Positions 26,270 through 35,368 of a DNA stretch of 64,000 bases are shown here, piece after piece; position 1 is the stretch's first letter; the number at the start of each line of letters is the position of its first letter. The translations under genes were made by a program, and so were the position numbers. The notes under the pieces were generated by a model. The model worked only from the letters and a program-made list of their open reading frames with translations, had not been told where the DNA came from and did no database searches. The DNA is taken from NCBI GenBank assembly GCA_900467685.1, contig UBQX01000016.1, positions 49,956-113,955 of the forward strand, read 5' to 3'. This stretch comes from Hyphomicrobiales bacterium. GTDB lineage: Bacteria > Pseudomonadota > Alphaproteobacteria > Rhizobiales > Rhizobiaceae.

Positions 26270-26397
26270 GTCTGCACTCCCGTCGATTTTTCTTTTGGTC
26301 AGACTGTATGCGGGATTTGCCGCTGCCATCAAGCACGGTTCACGGGGAATTTTCGTCATTCTGCTTGCATTTCGGATGAAGATTGCCGATATGGAGG

Positions 26398-26499
26398 TCG
26401 GGAGGCTGGTGGTGGACGGACCACTCGCCAACCGGGTCAGGTCCGGAAGGAAGCAGCCCTAACGAGTTCAGGCACGGGTCATCGTGCTGGCCTCCCACC
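26398..26499 (+). ncRNA. ffs: signal recognition particle 4.5S RNA
   Basis: The conserved apical domain GGTCAGGTCCGGAAGGAAGC with following AGCCCTAACG is the Ffh-binding core of bacterial SRP RNA. The ends pair: GGGAGGC (26400-26406) with GCCTCCC (26490-26496). About 100 nt, located just upstream of dnaX as in many alphaproteobacteria. Exact ends are estimated from the pairing. Confidence 0.93.
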
Positions 26500-26550
26500 T
26501 TTCCTTTATATGAAAGCCCGGTTGCCGGGCGAAATCAAAGGCAACGGGCC

Positions 26551-28431
26551 ATGAGCGGCAGCGACAAGGACATTGCGGAGCAGACTGGCTACCGGGTCCT
26601 CGCGCGCAAATATCGACCCAAGGATTTCAACGACTTGATGGTCGGCCAGGAGCCGATGGTCAAGACGCTGACCAACGCGTTCGAAAGCGGACGCATCGCG
26701 CAGGCCTATATGCTGACCGGCGTTCGCGGGGTCGGCAAGACGACGACCGCCCGCATTCTCGCCCGCGCGCTCAACTACAAGACCGATACGATCGACAAGC
26801 CGACGATCGAGCTGAAGGAGCTTGGCATCCACTGCCAGGCGATCATGGAAGGCCGCCATCTCGACGTCGTCGAAATGGACGCCGCTTCGCATACCGGCAT
26901 CGACGATATCCGCGAGATCATCGAGCAGGTGCGTTATCGCCCGGTCTCGGCGCGGTACAAGGTCTACATCATCGACGAAGTGCACATGCTCTCGACGCAG
27001 GCCTTCAACGGCCTGCTGAAGACGCTCGAAGAGCCGCCGGAACATGTGAAATTCATCTTCGCGACCACCGAAATCCGTAAGGTTCCGGTGACGGTTCTGT
27101 CCCGCTGCCAGCGCTTCGATCTGCGCCGCATCTCGGCTGCCGATCTTGTGCATCTCTTCTCGACCATCGCAAAGAAGGAAGGCATCGAAGCCGAACCGGA
27201 AGCGCTGGCGATGATCGCGCGCGCGGCCGAAGGTTCGGCGCGCGACGGCCTGTCGCTGATGGATCAGGCGATTGCCCATGGCGGTGGTGCGGTCATTGCC
27301 GAACAGGTTCGGACCATGTTGGGCCTTGCCGACCGCGCCCGCGTGGTCGATCTCTTCGAGACACTGGCGCGCGGCGATGCGGCCGCAGCACTCACCGAAT
27401 TTGCCGGCCAGTATGAGTCGGGCGCGAACCCCGTCGCCGTGCTGAACGATCTCGCCGATTTTACCCATCTGGTCACGCGCTTCAAATTCGCCCCGGCGTC
27501 AGCCGAAGATCCGTCGCTCAGCGAAGCCGAACGCACCCGCGGTGCGGAATTTTCCAAGACGCTCGCCGTCTCGACGCTGTCGCGCATCTGGCAGATGCTG
27601 CTCAAGGGTATCCCGGAAACCGAAAGTGCCGCCCGCCAGCAGGCGGCTGCCGAAATGGTGCTGATCCGCATCGCGCATGCCGCCAATCTCCCGTCACCGG
27701 AAGAGGCCGCACGGCGTCTGGCGGATTACGCCAATGGCAGCGCCGTCGATGCGCCCTCTGCGCCGCGCCCCAATGGCGGCGGCGGTGCGTCTATGCAGGG
27801 CGGTGGCAATGTGAATGCAGTCGGGCAATCGATGAGCCCGCGCAGCTCGACCGGCGGCGCGACCGCGATGCTGCGCGCCGTGCCGAAAGTTGATCCGGTC
27901 GCGACACCGCAGACGGCCGCCGAGACTCAAGCCGCCGAAGCGCCCCGCACCGAAGAAGGCGCCGCGCCCGAGATGCTGGTCAAGGTGGGCTCGCTGAAGG
28001 ACATTGTAGAGCTCTGCTCGAAGAACCGCGAGCCGGTGCTTCGCACGCTGCTTCGCCAGCATGTTCATTTCGTGCGCCTGGAGCCCGGCAAGCTGGAGAT
28101 CCGGCTGGGCTCGGATGCGCCGCGCTCGCTGGTCAACGACCTGCAGACCCGTCTCGAAAAGTGGACCGGCATTCGCTGGCTCGTCATTCTCTCGCGCGAT
28201 GAGGGCGAGCCGACGCTGGTCCAGCAAGAGGCGATGGAGAAGGAAACCAATCTCCTCGACGCCCGCTCCGATCCGGATATCGTCGCCATCCTGGAGCGCT
28301 TTCCCGGTGCGAAGATCATGGACGTGCGCGTGCGCAAGGACGAGACGGAAGACGAGGAAGACAAGCCCGCACCGGCAGCCGCCGTCACCGAAGACGGCGA
28401 CGTGCTGCCCGGCGACGATGTGGAATTCTGA
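26551..28431 (+). CDS. dnaX: DNA polymerase III subunit gamma/tau
   Basis: Clamp-loader ATPase, 626 residues. Walker A is GVRGVGKTTTAR with K63, Walker B and sensor are YIIDEVHMLS, and sensor 1 is FATTEIRKVP. After about residue 375 the protein becomes low complexity (Gly/Ala/Pro), then has the C-terminal tau-type domain. The longer frame runs through the SRP RNA, so ATG 26551 is used. The zinc-finger cysteines of the enterobacterial protein are mostly absent: one Cys remains in GIHCQAI. No A-AAA-AAG frameshift site was noticed. Upstream of ybaB, 29 bases away. Confidence 0.95.
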   Translation: MSGSDKDIAEQTGYRVLARKYRPKDFNDLMVGQEPMVKTLTNAFESGRIAQAYMLTGVRGVGKTTTARILARALNYKTDTIDKPTIELKELGIHCQAIMEGRHLDVVEMDAASHTGIDDIREIIEQVRYRPVSARYKVYIIDEVHMLSTQAFNGLLKTLEEPPEHVKFIFATTEIRKVPVTVLSRCQRFDLRRISAADLVHLFSTIAKKEGIEAEPEALAMIARAAEGSARDGLSLMDQAIAHGGGAVIAEQVRTMLGLADRARVVDLFETLARGDAAAALTEFAGQYESGANPVAVLNDLADFTHLVTRFKFAPASAEDPSLSEAERTRGAEFSKTLAVSTLSRIWQMLLKGIPETESAARQQAAAEMVLIRIAHAANLPSPEEAARRLADYANGSAVDAPSAPRPNGGGGASMQGGGNVNAVGQSMSPRSSTGGATAMLRAVPKVDPVATPQTAAETQAAEAPRTEEGAAPEMLVKVGSLKDIVELCSKNREPVLRTLLRQHVHFVRLEPGKLEIRLGSDAPRSLVNDLQTRLEKWTGIRWLVILSRDEGEPTLVQQEAMEKETNLLDARSDPDIVAILERFPGAKIMDVRVRKDETEDEEDKPAPAAAVTEDGDVLPGDDVEF

Positions 28432-28460
28432 AATTAATTCAATCATGTAAGGAGCTGACA

Positions 28461-28784
28461 ATGCGCGACATCATGGGCATGATGGGCAAGGTCAAGGAAA
28501 TGCAGTCGAAGATGGAGAAGGTCCAGGCCGAGATTGCCGCCATGGACATCGAGGGCCAGGCTGGCGGCGGCATGGTCACCGTTCATCTCGACGGCAAGGG
28601 CGTCATGACCTCGATCAAGATCGATCCGTCCATGTTCAAGGAAGACGATGTCGAGATCCTCGAAGACCTGATCGTCGCCGCCCACAAGGCCGCCAAGGAC
28701 AAGGGCGAAGCCGAAGCGCAGGCCAAGCTCGCCGAACTCACCGCCGGCATGCCGCTGCCGCCGGGGATGAAGTTCCCGTTCTGA
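28461..28784 (+). CDS. ybaB: YbaB/EbfC family nucleoid-associated protein
   Basis: Small DNA-binding dimer of 107 residues with the family features MMGKVKEMQSKMEKVQ, GGGMVTVHLDGKG and the C-terminal GMPLPPGMKFPF. AAGGAG lies 7 bases before ATG. It follows dnaX as in most bacteria, but recR, which usually comes next, is not present here; a terminator-like hairpin follows instead. Confidence 0.93.
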   Translation: MRDIMGMMGKVKEMQSKMEKVQAEIAAMDIEGQAGGGMVTVHLDGKGVMTSIKIDPSMFKEDDVEILEDLIVAAHKAAKDKGEAEAQAKLAELTAGMPLPPGMKFPF

Positions 28785-28807
28785 GACGGCCAGCACGAGT
28801 GCAATCG

Positions 28808-28838
28808 CAGGGGAAGCTGAAATCTTCCCCTGTTGCCT
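28808..28838 (+). terminator. terminator of dnaX-ybaB
   Basis: CAGGGGAAG (28808-28816) pairs perfectly with CTTCCCCTG (28824-28832) around a 7-base loop, followed by the weakly T-rich TTGCCTT. Confidence 0.65.
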
Positions 28839-28878
28839 TACGTCATATAAGCTCTCCTGAAAATAAGTGGAGAGTAAC

Positions 28879-29466
28879 ATGAACCCGACGAATCCCAAGG
28901 TCGATGCGTATCTGAAGCGCAACGAGCGCTGGCAATCGGAATTGACGGCGCTGCGTGCGCTGTTGCTCGACTGTCCGCTCACCGAAGACCTGAAATGGGG
29001 CGTGCCCTGCTACACCCTCGACGGCAAGAATGTCGTCCTCATCCATGCGTTCAAGGACTATTGCGCGCTGCTCTTCCACAAGGGCGCGCTGATGAAGGAC
29101 CCGGACGGTGTTCTCATCCAGCAGACCGACAACGTGCAGTCTGCCCGCCAGATCCGCTTCACCAGCCTGGACGAAATCCACCGCATGCAGAACCTCCTGA
29201 AGAGCTATGTTCATGAGGCTATCGAGGTTGAAAAGGCAGGGCTGAAAGTTGCTTACAAGCCGGTGGCGGAATTCGCGGTCCCCGAGGAGTTCGAGCGGGC
29301 TCTGGCGGCCGACGATACCTTGAAGTCCGCCTTCGACGCGCTGACGCCCGGCCGCCAGAGGGCCTATCTCCTGCATTTTTCGTCGGCTAAACAATCCGCG
29401 ACGCGCCAGAACCGCATCGAGAAGTGCCGGCCGAAGATCATGGCCGGGAAGGGGCTGGACGATTGA
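28879..29466 (+). CDS. YdeI/DUF1801 family protein
   Basis: The 195-residue protein has an N-terminal DUF1801-type domain (LTEDLKWGVPCYTLDGKNVVLIHAFKDYCALLF region) and a C-terminal OmdA-like helical segment (LTPGRQRAYLLHFSSAKQSATR). Related YdeI proteins are linked to cationic-peptide tolerance in other bacteria, but the function is not established. GGAGAG precedes ATG 28879; a GTG at 28867 is rejected. Confidence 0.8.
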   Translation: MNPTNPKVDAYLKRNERWQSELTALRALLLDCPLTEDLKWGVPCYTLDGKNVVLIHAFKDYCALLFHKGALMKDPDGVLIQQTDNVQSARQIRFTSLDEIHRMQNLLKSYVHEAIEVEKAGLKVAYKPVAEFAVPEEFERALAADDTLKSAFDALTPGRQRAYLLHFSSAKQSATRQNRIEKCRPKIMAGKGLDD

Positions 29467-29583
29467 CCGGCGCCTCGAAGATGAACCCGGAACGATCCTA
29501 ACGGCTCAACGAAATGAAGGCAGGACTTGCCCGCCTCCAGGCTGAAGGCCGCAATCACATCATCGGCTGAACTGCAATCTCGC

Positions 29584-29997
29584 TCAGCCGAAGGTGAACA
29601 GGCAAAGCGATGCGGCCTGCCGTGTGGAGTCGTCCTTGACGATGTCGATACTGGTAATCGTGCCATTGCTGGCGCTCACTTCAATCGTGCAGCTCTTGCG
29701 CTCGGCTTTCGCTTCGACCTTCGTCTTCATCGGCTCGCCGATCGTCACGCCGCTGACGCCGATCCCGAACGAGCGTTCATGCGCCGGCGTCACGTCGTCG
29801 CGCGTTACGCTCCAGACCAGTTTGCCTGAGGAGTTGCCAGACGGCTGGCCGAACCGGCTTTCGAATTCCTTAACCGGTTTGCCCTGCCAGCGCTGGCTGA
29901 GATGGGCTTCTGCCTTCGGGTTCTGCGCCGTCTGGCACGCCGCCAGCAACAGGCCGCACGCGAAAAAGGCTGCGGTTTTGAATGTCTTTGTCGGCAT
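29584..29997 (-). CDS. putative lipoprotein, unknown function
   Basis: The 137-residue product has a lipoprotein signal: MPTKTFKTAAFFACGLLLAACQTA, with lipobox LLAAC and Cys about residue 21. The mature part (WQGKPVKEFESRFGQPSG) resembles small outer-membrane-assembly-type lipoprotein folds, but I do not recognise a named family. GGGAG lies 7 bases before ATG 29997; the frame opens to 30033. Confidence 0.75.
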   Translation of the reverse strand: MPTKTFKTAAFFACGLLLAACQTAQNPKAEAHLSQRWQGKPVKEFESRFGQPSGNSSGKLVWSVTRDDVTPAHERSFGIGVSGVTIGEPMKTKVEAKAERKSCTIEVSASNGTITSIDIVKDDSTRQAASLCLFTFG

Positions 29998-30108
29998 GTC
30001 TGGCTCCCAATGCGTCTGAACCCGCGATGACACGAATCGTCAGGCCGAGCCTAGCAGATCGACGCGGGTTGTCTCATACGTTGCCTGCATTCAGGCGAGG
30101 TTCAATTC

Positions 30109-30540
30109 TTAATTGACGAGGGCAGGGCGGGACTTGCCCTTCGCCTCAACATGCCGCTTGAAGTTGGTCAGAATGGCCTGCCAGCCCGCGCGCTGCATCT
30201 CCTCGGGGTGTTCGCTCTCGGGGTCGAAGGCGACAGTGATAGTCACACCCTCCGGGTCTTCCACGAAATCGACGCGCGCATGGCGGCCGCCGAATTCGTA
30301 TTCGATGACCGCATAGGGCACGATGCGCGTGTAGGTCCCGGCGAAATCGAAGCCCATGGAGCCGTCTTTGGCTTCCATCCGCGAGGAAAAATGGCCGCCA
30401 TTGGTCAATTCGACCGTCGCGTGCGTGGTGTGCCAGTCATCGGATGCCGCGTTCCACTGCACGATATCCTCGGGCGTGGTGTAGGCATGCCAGACCGTTG
30501 CGATATCTGAAACGACCCTGGTTTCGACTTTGATGGTCAT
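30109..30540 (-). CDS. SRPBCC/AHSA1 domain protein
   Basis: The 143-residue protein of the START-like fold begins IKVETRVVSDIATVWHAYTTPEDIVQWN, with the typical HATVELTNGGHFSSRM and a C-terminal helix GWQAILTNFKRHVE. These are small ligand-binding or stress-related proteins of unclear function in bacteria. GGGAGAGAG directly before ATG 30540 supports this start against the longer frame from 30837. Downstream of the acetylpolyamine amidohydrolase-like gene on the same strand. Confidence 0.85.
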   Translation of the reverse strand: MTIKVETRVVSDIATVWHAYTTPEDIVQWNAASDDWHTTHATVELTNGGHFSSRMEAKDGSMGFDFAGTYTRIVPYAVIEYEFGGRHARVDFVEDPEGVTITVAFDPESEHPEEMQRAGWQAILTNFKRHVEAKGKSRPALVN

Positions 30541-30575
30541 GTCTCTCTCCCTTGAGCTTCCGACCTCTAAACGCA

Positions 30576-31610
30576 TCAACCGCGCGATTCGATCCCCTTG
30601 AGGAAATTCGCGACATTGAGCCCGATTTCCGGCACCCCGTAACCGCCCTCCATCAGCGTCAGCACCGGCACGCCGCTGCCGGCAATCATTGCGCCCATGC
30701 TGATGTAGTCGGGGCTTGTGAGCTTGAAGAAGCTGATCGGGTCTTTCTCGAACGTATCGACGCCCAGCGAGACGACAATTGCTTCTGCCCCATAAGCCTT
30801 GATCCGGGCCAGCGCATCGGCGAGCGCCTGCGACCATGTGCTCCAGGGCGTGCCCGGCGGCATCGGGTAGTTCGCATTGAAGCCTTCGCCCGGCCCTTCG
30901 CCGATCTCGTCCGCATAGCCGAGGAAATAGGGGAAGGCATCGACCGGATCGCCATGCAGCGAGGCAAAGAAGATATCGTCGCGACGATAGGTGATGTCCT
31001 GCGTTCCATTGCCGTGGTGGAAATCGACATCGAGGATCGCCGCCCGCTTGGCGCCATGATCGAGTAGGCTCTGCGCCGCAACGGCCGCATTGTTGATAAA
31101 GCAGTAGCCGCCATAGGTGTCGATACCCGCATGGTGGCCCGGCGGCCGGCAGAGGGCAAAACAGCTCTCGTTACCCTTGTTCAGCCAGTCCGCGCCTTCA
31201 AGCGCTGAGGACTGCGAGGCAAGCACGGCCTCATACGTGCCCTTGCTGATCGAAGTCTCGACGGAGTTCGCATAATAGCCGAGTGCGCCGTCGATATTGC
31301 GCGGGACGCGCGCCATCTGCGTGCGCCGGACAGGCAGTGTGCAAGGAATTGCCTCGCCGGCAAATCCTTCCGCCGCCCAGCGATCCCATGCGGTCGCCAG
31401 AAATTCCAGATACCCCCGGTCATGCAGTTTCATCGCCACGGCAAGATCATGATCTGCCGGCGCGGAAACATCCTTGAAGCCCGCATTCTGGAGAGCCTCC
31501 AGTATCCACTCCGCCCGAAACGGCCCCTCGAAGGGCTTCACCAGCTCCCCGCCATGCAGCTCTGTCTTCGCGTCGCGCAGCTTGTGCTTCTCGGAATAGA
31601 TGACTTTCAT
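30576..31610 (-). CDS. histone-deacetylase-family acetylpolyamine amidohydrolase
   Basis: Zinc-dependent deacetylase of 344 residues with the class II HDAC motifs CRPPGHHAG (active-site His pair), LDVDFHHGNGTQ (zinc ligands Asp and His) and LGVDTFEKDP (second zinc Asp). The opening MKVIYSEKHKLRDAKTEL is that of acetylpolyamine aminohydrolases, which deacetylate acetylated putrescine, cadaverine or spermidine. The specific substrate is inferred. Divergent from the VapBC-like pair. Confidence 0.9.
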   Translation of the reverse strand: MKVIYSEKHKLRDAKTELHGGELVKPFEGPFRAEWILEALQNAGFKDVSAPADHDLAVAMKLHDRGYLEFLATAWDRWAAEGFAGEAIPCTLPVRRTQMARVPRNIDGALGYYANSVETSISKGTYEAVLASQSSALEGADWLNKGNESCFALCRPPGHHAGIDTYGGYCFINNAAVAAQSLLDHGAKRAAILDVDFHHGNGTQDITYRRDDIFFASLHGDPVDAFPYFLGYADEIGEGPGEGFNANYPMPPGTPWSTWSQALADALARIKAYGAEAIVVSLGVDTFEKDPISFFKLTSPDYISMGAMIAGSGVPVLTLMEGGYGVPEIGLNVANFLKGIESRG

Positions 31611-31687
31611 GGGGTTCTCACGGCTGGATTGGCATACGATTGAAGGAAATGCGGTTTCGGATTACCTTTGGTCGAAAGAGGTGTGCC

Positions 31688-31951
31688 ATGACCATAGTCA
31701 CAGTCAACCCGCAAGGCCAGATCATCGTCGATGAGGATGTGGTGAAGCAGCTTGGTGTCAAGCCGGGGGACAGGGTGGAGCTCCATGTCCTGCCGGGCGG
31801 CAAGGCGGAGATAGGGACCTCAGAGAAGACGCTGACGTTTCGGGATGTAAAGGGCATGCTTCACGAGGCGGCCAACGGCAAAGTCTTGACGATCGAAGAG
31901 ATCAATGAAGTCATTGAAGATGCTTGGGCTCGCGCTGGAATGGCCGAATGA
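31688..31951 (+). CDS. AbrB/VapB-type antitoxin
   Basis: The 87-residue protein has an N-terminal swapped-hairpin DNA-binding domain (VTVNPQGQIIVDEDVVKQLGVKPGDRVEL) and a C-terminal toxin-binding tail (GKVLTIEEINEVIEDAWARAG). AGAGG precedes ATG 31688. Its ATGA overlap with the PIN-domain gene is the usual antitoxin-first arrangement, and it would autorepress the pair. Confidence 0.9.
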   Translation: MTIVTVNPQGQIIVDEDVVKQLGVKPGDRVELHVLPGGKAEIGTSEKTLTFRDVKGMLHEAANGKVLTIEEINEVIEDAWARAGMAE

Positions 31952-32346
31952 GCTTCGTCGTAGATACGAACGTGCTACTGCGATACTATCTTGGCGATGA
32001 CCTCCGACAGCAAGAGGCTGCAACATCGACGCTGGAAGGCGCAGAACCGGTCATCATCACGAACGAAACAGTTCTCGAATTTGTCTGGGTTCTTCTGCGC
32101 GGCTACAAGATACCGCGATTGCAGGTCGCACACGCGGTACGGTCGCTATTGTATATCGAAACTGTCAAACTTGATGAATTGGCACTCGATGCGGGCCTGG
32201 CGTTTCTGGAGGCCGGCGGTGATTTCGCCGACGGCCTGATCGCCTATGAAGGCCGAAAACAAGGCGGCGAAACCTTCATCTCATTCGACCGGAAAGCAGT
32301 CCGTCTGCTTGAGCAGCAGGGCTATGTTGCTCAACTGCTGACGTGA
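31948..32346 (+). CDS. VapC-type PIN-domain toxin
   Basis: Putative Mg-dependent ribonuclease of 132 residues. The PIN acidic residues are in FVVDTNVLL, TNETVLEF and GGDFADGLIAYEG, with a final FISFDRKAVRLLEQ. VapC toxins cut tRNA or rRNA and stop translation; the target here is unknown. It starts inside the antitoxin stop at 31948. Confidence 0.9.
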   Translation: MSFVVDTNVLLRYYLGDDLRQQEAATSTLEGAEPVIITNETVLEFVWVLLRGYKIPRLQVAHAVRSLLYIETVKLDELALDAGLAFLEAGGDFADGLIAYEGRKQGGETFISFDRKAVRLLEQQGYVAQLLT

Positions 32347-32369
32347 AAAGCCCGACCTCAAGGCCGGGC
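32346..32369 (-). terminator. terminator downstream of pheT
   Basis: On the minus strand GCCCGGCC and GGTCGGGC (one mismatch) form a stem with a 4-base loop followed by TTTT, 27 bases after the pheT stop. It abuts the PIN-toxin stop, so it may serve both directions. Confidence 0.7.
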
Positions 32370-32395
32370 CCTCTTGTCCATTTTCTACCGGTCGA

Positions 32396-34825
32396 TCAAG
32401 CCCGCAGCGTTCCGCCCGTCGTCTTCTCGACATTGGCGATGATGCGCTTGGTAAGCCCCTCGAAATCCTCGTCCGTCAGCGTGCGCTCCGCCGGCTGGAT
32501 CGTGACTTCGATGGCGACCGACTTCTTGTCCGCACCCAGCGACGCGCCCTCGAAAATGTCGAAGACATTGACCGCGCCGATCAGCTTGCGGTCGGCCGAG
32601 GCTGCGGCGCGGATGATCGCGCCGGCTTCCACCGACTTGTCGACCACGAAGGCGAAGTCGCGCCGCACGGCCTGGAAGGGCGAAAGTTCCAGAACCGGCT
32701 TGGTCTTGGTCGCCTTCTTCTTCGGGTCGGGGATGGCGTCGATATAGACCTCAAAACCGCAAAGCGCACCGGAAACGTCCAGCGCATCAAGCGCCTTCGG
32801 ATGGAACTCGCCGAACGTGCCGAGAACAACCTTGGGACCCATCTTGATCGTGCCGGAGCGGCCGGGGTGATACCAGTCCGGTCCGCCCTTTTCGATCTGC
32901 ACATTGCCCATCGGCATGCCGCAGGCTTCCAGAACCGCCAGCGCATCGGCCTTGGCGTCATAGACATCGACGGCCTTGCCGCCGCCCGACTTGCCGTTGG
33001 ACCACATGCGGCCCGCACCCGCAATCGAGGCCGTGCCGCGGCGCACGCCGCCGGCCACGCGCCGCTGGCCTTCCGGCCGGTCGCTCTCATAGGTGCCGGA
33101 GACTTCGAACAGTGCAACGTCACCATAGCCACGCGCCGCATTGCGCTGGGCGGCTGACAGCAGGCCCGGCAGCAGCGAGGGCCGCATGTCCGACATGTCG
33201 GCGGCAATCGGGTTCGAAAGCTTCAGCGCCGCACTGCCGCCGCCGAAAAGGGCGGCCTGTTCGGCGGGAATGAACGACCAGGTCACAGCCTCGCCCATGC
33301 CTCGGGCAGCGAGCGCCCGCTTGGCCGCACGGGTGCGGATCTGCAGCGTGGTCAGGATCTTGCCATTGACCGCGCCGTGGCTGTCCAGCGGCTGCGCCTT
33401 GACCTTGTCGACGCCGTGGATGCGCAGCACCTCTTCAACGAGATCGGCCTTGCCATCGACATCCGGACGCCAGGACGGAACCGAAACCTTCAAGGTCTCG
33501 CCCGAACCTTCGACGCCGAAGCCGAGCTTGACGAGAATGTCGCGCGATTCCGCTGCCGGAACGTCGATGCCCGTCAGGCGCTTGACCTCGGAAATCGGGA
33601 AGTCGATCGCCTTGGCCGTGTAGCCTTCGTAACCGACGACTTGCGCTTCGGCAGCGACGCCGCCGCAAAGCTCCAGCACCAGCTCGGTCGCGCGCTCAAG
33701 CCCGGTGACCATATATTCCGGGTCGACGCCGCGCTCGAAGCGATAGCGCGCATCGGTGATGATCCCATGCTCGCGGCCGGATTTGGCAATGTTCAACGGG
33801 TCCCACAAAGCGGATTCGACGAGAACATCGACCGTGTTCTCGTCGCAGCCGGAATGCTCGCCGCCCATGATGCCGGCGATGGATTCCACACCGTTCTCAT
33901 CGGCAATGACGACGTTAGCCGGATTCAGCTCATATTCGCGCGTGTCGAGCGCCAGCACCTTTTCACCCGCCTTGGCGCGGCGGACGGTGAGGTTGCCCGC
34001 AACTTTCGCCGCGTCAAAGACGTGCAGCGGGCGCGCCTGATCGAAGGTCATGTAATTGGTGATGTCCACCAGCGCGTTGATCGGACGCAGCCCGATCGCC
34101 TTCAGTCGCTTCTGCATCCAGGCGGGCGCGGGGCCGTTCTTGACGCCGCGCACAAGGCGAAGCGCAAAGCCGGGGCAGAGATGCCTGTCGTCGGCGATGA
34201 AGTCGAGCTTCACCTCAACCGGCGTCTTGCCCTCGACCGTGAAAGCCGGCGCCTTGCCTGTCTTCAGCGTACCGAGACCGGCCGCCGCCAGATCGCGCGC
34301 GATGCCATAAACGCCCGTGCAATCCGGCCGGTTCGGCGTCAGGTTGATCTCGATGACCGGATCGTCCAGCCCCGCATAGGCGGCATAGGACGTGCCAAGC
34401 GGCGCATTGGTCGGCAGGTCGATGATGCCGTTATGATCTTCCGAGACCATCAACTCCTTCTCGGAGCACATCATGCCATGGCTCTCGACGCCACGGATCT
34501 TGCCGACGCCGAGCGTTACGTCGATGCCCGGAACGTAAGTGCCCGGTTCCGCAAGCGCACCGATCAGGCCCGCCCGCGCATTCGGCGCGCCGCAGACGAT
34601 CTGGATCAGCTTGCCATCGCCCTTGTCGACGCCGAGCACCTTCAGCCGGTCGGCCTCCGGATGCTTCTCCGCCGTCACGATCTTCGCAATGGTGAAAGGC
34701 TTGAACACGGCCCGATCGTCGACATCCTCGACCTCAAGGCCGATGGCCGTCAGCTTCTCGCAAATCTCATCAAGCGTCGCGTCGGTTTCAAGGTGATCCT
34801 TGAGCCAGGAGAGTGTGAATTTCAT
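32396..34825 (-). CDS. pheT: phenylalanyl-tRNA synthetase beta subunit
   Basis: Large subunit of the alpha2-beta2 enzyme, 809 residues. Domains in order: EMAP/tRNA-binding domain ([22 protein letters not shown]), B3/B4 editing domain, B5 DNA-binding-like domain, the inactive synthetase core and the C-terminal FDX-ACB anticodon-binding domain ([21 protein letters not shown]). The start ATG 34825 fits the family. Unusually, two small genes (DUF2442 and DUF4160) separate it from pheS. Confidence 0.97.
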   Translation of the reverse strand: MKFTLSWLKDHLETDATLDEICEKLTAIGLEVEDVDDRAVFKPFTIAKIVTAEKHPEADRLKVLGVDKGDGKLIQIVCGAPNARAGLIGALAEPGTYVPGIDVTLGVGKIRGVESHGMMCSEKELMVSEDHNGIIDLPTNAPLGTSYAAYAGLDDPVIEINLTPNRPDCTGVYGIARDLAAAGLGTLKTGKAPAFTVEGKTPVEVKLDFIADDRHLCPGFALRLVRGVKNGPAPAWMQKRLKAIGLRPINALVDITNYMTFDQARPLHVFDAAKVAGNLTVRRAKAGEKVLALDTREYELNPANVVIADENGVESIAGIMGGEHSGCDENTVDVLVESALWDPLNIAKSGREHGIITDARYRFERGVDPEYMVTGLERATELVLELCGGVAAEAQVVGYEGYTAKAIDFPISEVKRLTGIDVPAAESRDILVKLGFGVEGSGETLKVSVPSWRPDVDGKADLVEEVLRIHGVDKVKAQPLDSHGAVNGKILTTLQIRTRAAKRALAARGMGEAVTWSFIPAEQAALFGGGSAALKLSNPIAADMSDMRPSLLPGLLSAAQRNAARGYGDVALFEVSGTYESDRPEGQRRVAGGVRRGTASIAGAGRMWSNGKSGGGKAVDVYDAKADALAVLEACGMPMGNVQIEKGGPDWYHPGRSGTIKMGPKVVLGTFGEFHPKALDALDVSGALCGFEVYIDAIPDPKKKATKTKPVLELSPFQAVRRDFAFVVDKSVEAGAIIRAAASADRKLIGAVNVFDIFEGASLGADKKSVAIEVTIQPAERTLTDEDFEGLTKRIIANVEKTTGGTLRA

Positions 34826-34870
34826 CGTCTTGCCTTCAAAAAAATCGGGTCGTCCGGCGCCGAGCTATGC

Positions 34871-35146
34871 TCACGCCACCTTCTTCGGTTCCGTTGCGCC
34901 GGGTGCCTTTGAGCCCATAAATATGCTCTTGACCGAAATGCCTTCGTCCACGGCGGTCCACCAGATGCCCTCGTACATCAGCTCGATGTCGTTGAGCTGC
35001 TCGTGCGAGAGGCCCCGCAGGAACGGATACCACCAGAGCGGCGCGGAAATCGTGCGTCCGTCGAACAGGGTGACATGCACATCATGTTCGTCACACCACG
35101 CCTTTACGGGGCGCATTTCCTCGGTTTCAAATTCCAAAGAAGCCAT
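34871..35146 (-). CDS. DUF2442 domain protein
   Basis: The 91-residue protein has the DUF2442 pattern: HVTLFDGRTISAPLWWYPFLRGLSHEQLNDIEL and a C-terminal IWWTAVDEGISVKSIF. In many genomes DUF2442 genes are paired with DUF4160 genes and look like antitoxin- or partner-like components, but no activity is established. It overlaps the end of the DUF4160 gene by 20 bases and lies 45 bases before pheT. Confidence 0.85.
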   Translation of the reverse strand: MASLEFETEEMRPVKAWCDEHDVHVTLFDGRTISAPLWWYPFLRGLSHEQLNDIELMYEGIWWTAVDEGISVKSIFMGSKAPGATEPKKVA

Positions 35147-35363
35147 TCCATGCCTCCATCCATTCCTCGCGATGTTCGGCGATCACTGCCAGCACACGCT
35201 CGATCTCCCGATCAGTGTAACCGACATTCCGTGCCACTTCCATTCGCTCGAGCCAGACCTTCAGTGACTTGCCGTCCTTGACGATATGCACATGTGGCGG
35301 TTCTCCGCGATCGAGCGCGTAGAACCTGAATTTATAGCCATGCCATATCAACAGGGTCGGCAT
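35127..35363 (-). CDS. DUF4160 domain protein
   Basis: The 78-residue protein is a clear DUF4160 member: PTLLIWHGYKFRFYALDRGEPPHVHI followed by a helical region (REIERVLAVIAEHREEWMEAW). DUF4160-DUF2442 pairs resemble toxin-antitoxin operons. It begins 5 bases after the pheS stop, so it is transcribed with pheS and pheT. Confidence 0.87.
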   Translation of the reverse strand: MPTLLIWHGYKFRFYALDRGEPPHVHIVKDGKSLKVWLERMEVARNVGYTDREIERVLAVIAEHREEWMEAWNGFFGI

Positions 35364-35368
35364 CGCCT

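Noticed and set aside
26270..26431. N-terminal extension of the HIT protein to an upstream start
   Set aside because: It would overlap the SRP RNA gene on the other strand and exceed the usual family size; TTG 26269 has a ribosome site.
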